Assembly (NCBI RefSeq): GCF_008831285.2
Contig: NC_045149.1
Coordinates: forward strand, 21,458,535-21,522,534
Reading direction: 5' to 3'
DNA from: Nymphaea colorata
Lineage: Eukaryota; Streptophyta; Magnoliopsida; Nymphaeales; Nymphaeaceae
DNA length: 64,000 nucleotides
The notes beneath the pieces were generated by a model. That model did no database searches and was not told the origin of the DNA. It saw nothing but the letters and a program-made list of their open reading frames with translations. Made by a program: the position numbers and the translations under genes. Of this stretch, positions 48,750-59,358 are shown piece after piece (within the stretch, counting starts at the first letter, position 1; each line of letters starts with the position of its first letter).

Positions 48750-50559
48750 TGGTGGCCATGATTGGAAGCACATGCTACCCTGTCCAGTTGCATGAATAAT
48801 TGGAATATCACATGGGTCTCCCGCAGAACCTAACTAAACCGCTAGATGCTGTATATTTTAATCTTTTGAGATGATTAGCGTGGTAGTAGTGATTTTTATA
48901 CTTGTGATCTTCTTCTGCGACCTACTATGATTAATGAAAACAAATATGTTCACATGGGTATGTGTTTTTTAACAAGTGTTGGGAGGCTTAAATCTTGGGG
49001 CTCTTTGTTCAAGCTACAGTAATAGTCGTTTTTTAACTTTCTTTTTTTTCTCAAATGAACCAATCACCAGGATCGAGTCCTTTCTTTCTTAATTTAATGA
49101 CAAAGTATGAGAAGTTATCCATGGTGCTCTCTCCTTCCCAGTAAAAAGAAGATAATTTCTTGATTTTTTTTTCCACCAATTTGTCAACAACACAAGGGGT
49201 ATTGAGTGAAAGTGACGATTGTCATGTCCATCAAACGCGCCCTAAACGGTCTACAATAGAGCTTAGAGTAAGTTGCTTTTTCAGTATACTGAACTTACAG
49301 TTATAGCTAACCGAAGTTGATGTCGTCTGAGATGAGTAGTACGAGTATTTCATCCTACCATTTGGCGGAGAATTGAAGCCATTACTCTTCTCTTCATTCT
49401 CCCATAATACCAAGTTTGTTGTCGGTGCTTTAGGGTGATGCTTTCACTAAGCTTCAACTTCATATCATTGCTCTCCACCCACCTTTAACGCCACCGCCAA
49501 CCAACACCCCCCCTTCTCTCTCTCTCTTCTCTCCCTCTCTTTTTATAGTATATGAAATTAACTCAATGAGAGCTCAAAACGAAAACCAGCTGCTTACCAA
49601 TTAGAATCCTAGCTAAGTTGTTGATTTAAGACCTTCAAGTTGAAATAAATGGGATTCTTTCTTCTAATCTTATAGAAGTTTAAGAATGGTAGTAAATTAT
49701 TATTGTCTTTAAGCTGCATGATTATGACAGTTGGCTCATTAATTTTTGGTTTCAATAGCAGATCTTAAAAGTTTGAGAACAGTAAGATTACCACAATAAA
49801 TAAACATTTAAGTAACGTCATTAGTACCTGCTGGCTAATTCATTGCCAGCTTGCGTAGCATGTCTAAACATCTGGTTGCTTTTATTTCATTTTTATAATT
49901 TTTATAAGCAAAAAATGGATTTCCATTTTACGAAATATTCATCAAACGCTTATTGGCATTCAAAAGAAAAAAAAAAAGTAATTATAAAGCAAAAGACAAA
50001 TTAGCATACACACATTTAATTTGGTTTCTAAAAAATGTTAAAAACAAACTTGAGGAATTTGCAGTATTAATTTCTTGGATGATTTGGGTTGGCTTTGATT
50101 CAGCAAATTGGCAGATTGATAACAATTATTAAAAAATTATTTCTAAAAATAATGAAAATAGGAAAAACAATAAATACGTTTGATACTGACACGTTGCACT
50201 CACTAATAAGGCCCAAATAAAATCGGCCGATTCAGGCTGATTTTGATAAAAAGAACTGATACGGATCGCTGTAAAATATCGGATATTAAGCATCTAGAAT
50301 ATTGAAGTCCAAGTTTTGGTAATCCGAAATGTACTCTTCCACGACACGTGGGAAACGTCTCGCCGACGCTTCTATTTAAATATAACATGTTTTTATTTTT
50401 TTCAAATAAAAATGCGGCCTGCCACATCAGCAGTAATATACCAGATCCCATGAGAATAAGACGTTTCATCTGTTTTTTACTCTCTTTTTTATATATTAAA
50501 AATATGTTTAAAATGAGGATTTTTTTTTTACCGTGGTAAATATGTTAACCTCGGCATCT

Positions 50560-50850
50560 AGACTGCCTGATAATGAATCTGGTCTGGGTTGGCCCCACAT
50601 CTAAAAAAAGGGTTTTGCTTTTTGGGCTCACCTTTTCGGGTTAGCCTGACTCAAACAACCCAAGCTTGAGCAGATTAAATTTAAAAATATATTTTTAATA
50701 TAAAATAATATATAAATATAATTAATTATAATAAAATATTATAATTACATATATAAATTAATAAAAAAAATTAAGAGTACTCGAAAGCTTTATAGAGTGA
50801 CTCGAGAAAGCTTGCCACCAATACGGCTCAACCCTGCACCTCTAGCTGGC
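50560..50850 (-). repeat. GGGCTCGGGC/AT-rich dispersed repeat, copy B
   Basis: Inverted relative to copy A: CCCAAGCTTGAGCAGATT at about 50659, then TTAAAAATATATTTTTAATA and an AT-rich centre ending near 50769. Confidence 0.7.
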
Positions 50851-51154
50851 CAATCTCTTCTTATCCGACTTAGTCGGTGCGAGTTAATAGTCAAACCTTT
50901 GACTCCCTAACCAAACCAAAAAAAACATGTGAAGGGTAAAGCCCATGACTCAACTCTCATTTCACTTTTTTTTTTTTTTTCATAGCCATTTATTTCAAAC
51001 GAGAATTGACATTTTTGGCAGGACCTACTCACTCTGGAGAAGGCAGATTGTGGACACTATTACTTACCTGCATAGTGGAGATTTATTTATTTATTTATTA
51101 AGACAGATTTATTTATTTAGTTTTGAAAGTTAACCGTATGAATAAACATGGATG

Positions 51155-51490
51155 AATGATCCGACCCACTCTTGATTCGAGCTCTTGATTCGGCAGATTT
51201 CAGTCGGCGTCTTAGCAGTTTTGGTATTAACAAAAAAAAAAAGGTTATAAACCAAAACAACTATCTATTTAATAATTTTTTTTATAAATTCTTTATAACT
51301 TTTAATAAGAGGTACAATTTACCTCTTTTAGAGCACACGAGTCTGTGTGTATGGGTTCTCAGGTCCGAGTATTCAATCGGTTTTGGTACCATCTTGGACT
51401 CTTGGTTCGGCAAATCCCAACCCGCAAATCCCAACCCGCCTCTCAGCAGTTTTGGTTTTAACTAAAAAAAAAAAACTATAAAACAAGACA
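51155..51490. repeat. CCCGACCCAC-type dispersed repeat with internal duplication
   Basis: The order GACCCACTCTTGATTCGAGC, TTCGGCAGATTTCAG, CAGTTTTGGTATTAAC, A-tract, ACAACTATCTATT is repeated in diverged form about 230 bases later (CTTGGTTCGGCAAATC, CAGTTTTGGTTTTAAC, A-tract, ACAACTATCTATT). It resembles 16.78-16.87 kb. Confidence 0.55.
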
Positions 51491-52373
51491 ACTATCTATT
51501 AATAATCTCCTTTCATTTATAAGCTCTCAAAGATCATTTCACAATTTTTATTACAAAATTAAATTTTTAAAGTGTTAAGTCCACAAGAAAACCCCAACTT
51601 TTTAAACCCACTCCTTAACTTAAACTTCAATGAAACTTATTAGATTTTTGGTGCTAGTCTGGTCTGCAGTTTCTTTTTTTTACCTTCGTAATTTAATCAT
51701 TTATTTTTTGTAATAATGACTTTGGGAAGCCCTTTTTTTTTCAGCAGTAAATCGCAAGTCATTTTTTTTTCTATTTTTTTAGATTCAGTAATCTCGTTTC
51801 TTAAGTTGGCTCTAAGGTTTTAGCTCAAACTCGTCAAGCTAAAGCAAGTTGAGACTTCAAATATTCGTGACGTGTCTCTCTTGACACAATTGAGTGGTTT
51901 GTTCACCCCTAGCTTTGGGGAAATAAAAGGAATGTCTTCAATCTCAGGCAATTTGTGATATGCTTGAAAGCCAGTTTCCTTGTTTTTACTTTTTTTTTTT
52001 TTAAAATCTAGTGACTCTTGATACTTCTCAATTATTTCTTTTAAGAATATTATGGCATTATGAAAAATATATTCGAGTAAACATGAGAAAATATGATTTG
52101 TGATCATGAATGTTTAACTATGAAGGTGGAGTGGAGGGGCAGAGTCAGGGGTGGCAATGTGCCCCCCACCTTTTCTTCTCAACTTTTCACAATTGTATGT
52201 TATTGTTTTGAGCTACAAACTGGCGACATTCAAGTTAAAAGTATTTTTACCATATGTGCACTCACGATGCAAATAAAGGTCTAAAACTTTAGAAAGTAAA
52301 CATTAAAACAATATCATGGTTATAAACGTACTTGATAGAACTAGCATTTATTTACATATTGATGCTCTTTTAT

Positions 52374-52582
52374 GGGTGGAAGTGTGTGGGCAATTGGCCA
52401 CACAGACCAAAAAACTGTCTCGAACCAGTACTATCAACTATGGTTGGGTGGAAGTGTATGGGCAATTGCCCACACAGACCAAAAAACTGTCTCGAACCAG
52501 TACTATCAACTATGGCTGGGTGGAAGTGTGTGGGCAATTGCCCACACAGACCAAAAAACTGTCTCGAACCAGTACCATGGCT
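52374..52582. repeat. Three-copy 72-bp tandem array with palindromic core
   Basis: GGGTGGAAGTG begins at 52374, 52446 and 52518, exactly 72 bases apart. Each unit continues through GGGCAATTG[G/C]CC and ACCAAAAAACTGTCTCGAAC to TATCAACTATGG. The third unit is cut short after ACCAGTACCATGG. In unit three, positions 52527-52548 form a perfect 22-base palindrome. All three frames stay open because 72 is divisible by three. Confidence 0.95.
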
Positions 52583-52978
52583 TACCTGGCGGGGTTTACC
52601 TCAGTGGGTCTCGACCAATCAATAAAAAAATTCAGCAAAAATTAAAAATTTAGAAAAAAAGGAAAAGGAAAGGGGAAGGGCGATTTTGTCATTCTCGATG
52701 CAACGGGACCTTTTTCTTCAATACTTTAAAAGATAAGCCTGCATTTATTTAATTATTTTCATTTTTTAATTGCTTTTTTTTTTTCAATTTGCGGGCTTTG
52801 TTTGTTTTGTTTGTTTCCCTTCCATGCCATTCCAAATTAAAAAGCAAAAAGCTACACGTTTGATGCAACGATATCATTCTCAGCAATTCTTCTCTTTCTT
52901 CTCATCCACCAGACCAGAGAGGGAGGGAGACGGAGAGGCAGAGAGAGGGGAAGGGAGAGGATTCTGGGGAAGGAGGCG

Positions 52979-55900
52979 ATGGCGGAGGCGCAAGGGGTGA
53001 GTGAAGGTGCAGGTGCTGCGCCTACGATCGTCTCCTCACCGTCACCCAAGTTTCCCCTGACCGTTTATGAGGTGGCCGCCGCCTCCACCATCGTGGTGGG
53101 ATCCGTCCTGGGTCTCTTCTGCGTTTACTTGACGATGCCCGCCGCAGACTACGGTTTCCTAAAGTTTCCACAAACGCTTGAAGATCTCCAGCTTCTTCGG
53201 TGAGGCTCTCTCTCTCTCTCTCTCTTTCTCTTTCTCTCCCCGCGCCCTTCTCTCTTCTCTCCGTCTCTCTCTTTTTTTGCAAAAAAAAAAAAATGATGAT
53301 TGGGAGTTCTTTGTTTTTTTCTTGTAAAATTTTCATAGGTTCTTGTTGTTGTTTTTGGGTCGCTTCGTCAAATTTGGCTGACCAATTCGTCATTGTTGTT
53401 GTTGTTTGTCGTCGTTCATTTTCTATGTGTGGTTAAAACTTCGTTTAAGGTCGATTATGGCTTGCCTTGTTTTTTGAATTTGGTGAAAAGGAAGAAAATT
53501 CTCATTTTTGCTTTCCGACATCGTACTTGTGAACTTTCTCCGGTTGGGTATGCTGTTGATCTAAAGATGGACATATTGATTAGGTTCGTTGCTGGGTTTT
53601 GCTTATGATAGTTTCAGACGTCAATTGAAATCTCCAAAGGACCAAAGGTGACTTTAGTATGAGAGAATGTATAAATTAGGAATCTTATTTGTGTACTCAC
53701 CTTGTCAAGTTTTTATGTCTATATTCTTTTCTAGAATGTGGTATCCTTTAAGGAGCAAGATCTATCAGCTTACAGACTTCTCCCTCGTGAAGCTTTCTTT
53801 CCTGGTCGTTTTCACATTTGTTGATTTTATCTTTCTGGAACTCGACTGTCATTTCTTACATGTTCTGATTACTAGGCTGCATATGCATTTTTAGAATGCA
53901 TGTCTAGTTTGTTTAAGGGGTGCCTTTTCAAATCTGACGAACATGGTATTTCTATTATTTTTTCATTCTGCCTTTTTTCTGATTAATTTAAGTGGATTCC
54001 CATTAATGTAAGTGGGAAATACATTAAAAATTCCCAGATTTATGTGCAACACTGTGTTGCTGATTTTTTTTGTTGAACTCCCGTGTCACATTTTCATGAG
54101 TATCTCTGCCTGTTTTCCTGAGCTATGCACAGCGCTCCCGTCTGATCGTACAGCTTTTGTAGAAACCTGACAGGTTGGTGACTGTCTTATAGGGTTGTTT
54201 CCTACCATATTGATTGGCTTTAATTTTGTTGAGTTTGCTGAGTAAAAGTGGCTGATGCTGCCATACAGGATTCTTTTGTTTGCTTACAGCGAATTAGAAT
54301 TTTAAAGATCTGATTATAATCGACCATCATGTCCAAGTAGGATACCGGTCAAATTAACTATTTTGTGCGACATCTGGAAAGTTGATTTTTCACACTGTTA
54401 AAGTTGGCACCTCAATCATTGGGTTTCCTTGCTCATCAAATGCATGTTAAAACACTTCCTTCTTCCACTTCCCACATGGCTTATTAATTTCAATTTGCTC
54501 AGTGGCAACCTTGACTTGAGAAGATTGTGCTGGTTCCTTTCAAGTGTGATAATTTTATGTGGCACTGTGTGATTGAAATAGGCTTTAGGTGGCCAAACCT
54601 GATGTCATAGGGCCACCAAGGTAACTTTTTTATGGCCTCCATCTAATATTCTTTCTCTATATAGATTATAGAGAGGCCATAAAGAAAAACCACAGAATTT
54701 TCCATCTCTGACCTGTTGGAGCCTGAAGAAGACCTGTTAGGTGGCTGAATTGGATCCTCTGCCATTGAGCTTCTTTAGTTTTTCATTTCTGATTTCTCCA
54801 TTTTTTTTGGTTATCTAGCAGTCATTTCCTTATGAAAACAGTTAATTAAGATAGACTACTGTTTGGACCATGTGGCTCAACATCAGAATTTTGTGGACCA
54901 TGTGAAGTGGCAAGATTTTCACATTCTTCACAGACCGCATGAAGCCAAATCTCAACGTCGTACAAATTGGAAACATCATACAGCAACGGGAGAATAAAGT
55001 AACTTTAAGCTTGGGAATGTTAGAAACAAAACTAATTTAACTTTCTATATTCCGATGAAAATTTGGAAGGAATTATTACAAGACGTGGAATAGCCTCCCA
55101 TGGGACTCATCTGGTCAAAATTCAGTTTGCATGTAACGTGTGGAGAGAGGTTTTCTTGGGACTTGCTTCTTGATGTAGATACGATTTGATTAGCATTATA
55201 TCCCTATTTTTCACAGAAATACCTTTTGGAGTTCATCATGGCCAAGCTCAGTGATTGCCAGTATGCATATATGTGCACATTATGTAAAAATTCTTGATGG
55301 AGAATTTGAAATGGTCATAGGTGTTTTAGACATGACTTCCACCTTTATGAACAACATCCTTTAGTTGCTGAGTATAGCCTCTCCAGAAGGGAAAAAGAAA
55401 AAATTTGGATACATGAACTTAGATATTAAGCATATCTATACTTTTTCTAGCTTAAACGTTACTTATGCTTGCTGTTTCTTAAAAAACTGTTTTTTCTGTT
55501 TTTCAGGGATGACCTCGAAAGTTACACGCGGGATTATACCATACAGGTGCTGGTGGGTTACTGTGCTGTGTACATCTTCATGCAAACATTCATGATCCCA
55601 GGAACTGTGTTTATGTCATTGCTTGCTGGAGCGCTTTTTGGAGTCCTTAAAGGTGTTGCTTTGGTTGTTTTTAATGCCACCGCTGGCGCATCATCTTGCT
55701 ATTTCCTATCGAAGTTGATAGGGAGGCCCCTCGTCTTCTCATTATGGCCAGACAAACTGACCTTCTTCCAAGCACAAGTAAAGGACCTGCCTCCACCTAA
55801 GCAAGTCGAAACTATTGGAACCTTTTATTTGGTTTAATATTATGGTCTTCAAATTTTTTCCAGGTTGCCAAAAGAAAAGAAAAGCTTCTGAACTACATGC

Positions 55901-56255
55901 TCTTTCTAAGAGTAACCCCCACCCTGCCCAACACATTCATAAATGTAGCATCACCAATTGTAGATGTGCCTTACCATATATTCCTTCTTGCAACATCGAT
56001 TGGCCTTATCCCAGCTGCTTATGTGACTGTAAGGGTATGTTATGAAACATATTTTTGTGGTTCCCGTTTAAATTTACTTGCGACAAACATCTTAGTTTTC
56101 TGTCATTTTGGTTTCAAATGCAGGCTGGGCTGGCTCTCGGTGAACTAAGATCACTAGCTGATCTTTATGACATTCAGGCCCTCGCAACACTCTTCTTCAT
56201 TGGGATCGTCTCCGTGACTCCCACATTAATGAACAAGACTGACACCTCTCCGTGA
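52979..56255 (+). CDS. VTT-domain (SNARE-associated Golgi / TMEM41-like, DedA superfamily) membrane protein
   Basis: Four exons: 52979-53199, 55507-55777, 55864-56034 and 56124-56255. GT-AG introns and a continuous frame give 264 residues. The start ATG follows a GA-rich leader (GGAGGCG ATG GCG). A first hydrophobic segment lies at about residues 30-52 (AAASTIVVGSVLGLFCVYL). The VTT domain begins after DDLESYTRDYTIQVLVGY and shows FMIPGTVFMSLLAGALFG, GASSCYFLSKLIGRP, LLNYMLFLRVTPTLPNTFIN, IVDVPYHIFLLATSIGLIPA and a last hydrophobic segment near ALATLFFIGIVSVTP. Spacing and motifs match plant proteins annotated as SNARE-associated Golgi proteins (Arabidopsis At1g71940 type). Animal relatives TMEM41B and VMP1 are ER phospholipid scramblases used in autophagy and lipid handling. 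A scramblase role here is inferred from the family. Confidence 0.95.
53200..55506 (+). other. Intron 1 of the VTT gene
   Basis: 2307 bases, donor GTGAGG and acceptor TTTTTCAG. No nested gene or clear element was recognised apart from the CT-rich start. Confidence 0.85.
53206..53240. repeat. CT-rich microsatellite at the start of the VTT gene intron 1
   Basis: CT units with TTT interruptions begin within ten bases of the donor GTGAGG. They may act as part of a pyrimidine-rich intron start but are not conserved motifs I can name. Confidence 0.85.
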
Positions 56256-59200
56256 AATCAATATTTTGTCATGCCTGTTTCTGCATTCTCAGCTGAATGC
56301 AGTCGTTGCAGTGATGCACGTGTTTGTACAGTTGAATTTACTGATCATTATTGCCTCACACGAATTCCTGTGTTCCTACTATGGCACTGGGAAAAAATTT
56401 ACATACCAGTAAATTCGTCTACAAATCGGCAAAATTGTTGGGTAATTCTTATGCAATGTGGCTTGTTCGAGCAATATGTAATTCAATATGCTTCCAGTGA
56501 AATGTAAATATTTATGCAGTTAAAATGCTAGTATGACCCTGAGTTTTAGTGGTTGCTGTGGGCCACTGTTCTTGCAGTTCAGCTGAATTTATACTCTTGA
56601 TTACGATGATATCATTGGTTTACTCTATATGGTGTACACTATATTCAGGAATAGATTGAAGTTTATGACATGGAAAAACAAATCCCGTAGACTGATTAAT
56701 TTGAAATGCTTCCGGTAAGCTTGTAAAGCCAAATTGCAGGTCATTGTTTGAAATACAAGAATTTGAATCGAAATCCACATAATCTCTTATATTTTGATGT
56801 TCTGCCTCTCGGTTTTTTGTCAATCTCTTTTGTACAGATAGCAATTGGGTGTTGTTTTTTGTTCTGGTGCCAGGCATCCCCTTATCTTTTGGCTGTACAT
56901 AGCACTCGTATTTTTGTTAATAGAAGGCCGGGAGACTATCTCCCAGCATCCTTCTATTGGAGTGTGAATCGAGATCTACATTATCTCTGCTGCCATGTAG
57001 TCAGCCTAAATCATTCAAGTTGACGTTCACGAGTTCCAATAATTTGCGCGTACCCGCTTAAAATGCAAGGTTCGAACTAGATTGCATATCAAAATTCAGA
57101 GGGACCTTAATCGAAACCATCTTAGGAAAAGAAGAAGCTTGCAAGAATGGGCGACACTGGATCTGCCTTCCTTAGCATAGTTTATTCATTTTTGTTTATT
57201 CGGTCATTCTTAAAGTACCTTTTATCACGGAAGATGAACCTGTTGAAGACCTTTCTTACTGTGCCTAATCCCAAAATTTTAATTCTATACATATGATCAA
57301 CAACCAGGTCAAGGAATCCAATACACTAATTAAGTTGAATGATGTCCATCAGCCACAAACTTTGAGTTTATGGATGAAATCCATCGAGAAGGGTTAGAAT
57401 GACAATTCCCGCTCCTTATTGAAGTGCTAGATAAAAAGAGTATAGAAATTTAAGTCATGAGTGATTGAGCCTGAGGCGAGATTCAGCATTTATGAACTTC
57501 AAAATGCTTGGCTTCGATTTCGGTTGTGGATGTAATTACCAATCCATTGTGATAGACATCGTTACTTGTTTAACGTAATTCTCGTGATTTTGTGGTCGTT
57601 GGAGTAAACTTCTAAATACTTTTAAACCTTCAATGCAAACAATTCACAAGTTCATGTTTTACTTTGCTTTTCTATTAAAGTCGTTCATAAACTCAATTCA
57701 CGAATCATCCACCTTAAGAGAAAAAAAATTAGAAAGGTAATAAGAGGTTATAGGGCCAGCACATGCATAAGATGAGCTTGTTTCTTAGGCATCCCAGATA
57801 ATTTATCTCAGCAATTAAACGTGTCCTGAGTTTGAATCTCATGAGACCTAAAATTATAACTTGACCATTAGCACAAAGCGATCATCGGGCCACTTTTGAG
57901 ACGTGTTTGATAGACTTGGATCCAGTTTGACACATGTTACTTTGCAAGACCCACGGTTTAAACTACAGTCACAAATAACGTTTAGAATTTTTAAATGGTG
58001 AGATTTTCCTCGAGTAATACGACGAGCTTGAAAAAAATGAGAAAATTGCAGTAAATATTTAAATTTTTTAAAGAAATAAAAATAAGTGAGAAACTAATAA
58101 CACAAACATCAAAAGATAAGTAGATTTGCAATAAATAAAGAATAGAAAATGAAAAAAAAAATGTTTAGCATTAAAAAAATAAAAAAACGAAAAAACAGCG
58201 TTTCTTTCGTTTTTAATGTTTTTTTTCAAAAAAACACATTTTTTAAGTTTTAAAAGGAAATTTAAATTATTGATTTTTTCCCCCAAAAAAAAAAACTTTC
58301 TTTGTGACTATGGAACTTTAAACAATCAAAGGATTTCGGCACTATGGACTTTAGATTTTATGTTAAATAACAAAAACCTCATATACAACGACCAATTGGG
58401 GGTGGTGATCCAGACTTCGAATCTGACGTAAAGAAACATAGGTTATGTTTTATTAAAAATTCAGAAATGATTATAATTTTTAATTAAATTTTTAAATGGC
58501 GCAAGAAGGAAAACAACATGGTAAACATATTTTTTTTCAAAATTTAAGTGGGGCCTTTTGAAGTAGAGGTCTAATGTGGAACATTGAGTCTGAATCTTAA
58601 AATCTAGATTTTAGATCTAGATTTGGAGCTCAGGATTTGGATCAGAAGTCTAATCTGATTTAAAACGTTGGATTCAAATTTTGGGATTTGGATTAAAGTT
58701 TTGATCCAATCCCGTCTGAAATGTTGGTGCCCTATTAAGGGTTCTCCTCGGCTCAACGTGATTTCAGATCCATGGATTTAAAGTCGGACTTTCTCCCATT
58801 CAACCTTAAATTCATGATTTTTAACATATATAGCATAGATTTAAAATCCACGCTATTGATATTCTCAATTTAAAAAAACTGAAATCTCTCAAAACACACC
58901 TGTTGTAGCCTAAAATTTAAGATCTCATACTATCAAACACAAGTTTAGTGTATACATTTTCATAGGGAGTGAGTGTGTGATACACCCACATGTTAGATCA
59001 CGTTCTTAAATTTATTTGACATTCTCACGGTTCCGATCCAAACAAAAGTACACAAATGGACAACGTAGATCTTAGATCCTCTTAAGATCATGATTGGATA
59101 GGTTACTAATAAGATGAACGATGCGGATCCAACCTCACCGGAGTTCGCATGGGTGCTGTCCCCGTGCGGCGCCTGTACCCATCGGTGTCCTGCAAAGTTG

Positions 59201-59358
59201 GGCGTGGGGTTGCTCCCTACCATGAAGTTACTGAGTGTGGAGTCTCTCCCCGACGGGAACAGGCCAACGAAACAAAAAGGGAGAAGCAGAAAGACACTCG
59301 ACCCCGAGGATTCCTCTGTGTTTGGAGAGACAAAGGGAGGAAGGCGAGGAAGGAGAAG
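56256..59358. other. Intergenic between the VTT gene and the PEPCK-like gene
   Basis: The first 300-700 bases probably contain the VTT gene 3' untranslated region. Between 58.56 and 58.75 kb there are tandem-like words such as AATCTAGATTTTAGATCTAG and GGATTTGGATCAGAAG, related in style to the GGATTCGGATAT repeats. No gene is supported. Confidence 0.55.

Larger units (their letters stand above)
41705..52978. other. 11-kb repeat-rich intergenic region between UTP13 and the VTT gene
   Basis: No gene could be supported. The first few hundred bases should include the UTP13 3' untranslated region. Beyond that are the 51- and 65-bp duplications near 44.2 kb, a GGATTCGGATAT-family copy near 45.7 kb, a SINE-like element near 46.0 kb, two inverted copies of a GGGCTCGGGC repeat (47.4 and 50.7 kb), the longest (AT)n tract of the window (48.67-48.75 kb), a CCCGACCCAC repeat (51.2 kb) and the 72-bp array (52.37-52.58 kb). 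A 113-codon open frame at 46775-47116 has no recognisable relatives. Confidence 0.6.

Noticed and set aside
52316-52653. Three overlapping open frames of about 95-110 codons
   Set aside because: They arise from the 72-bp tandem array, which is open in all three frames.
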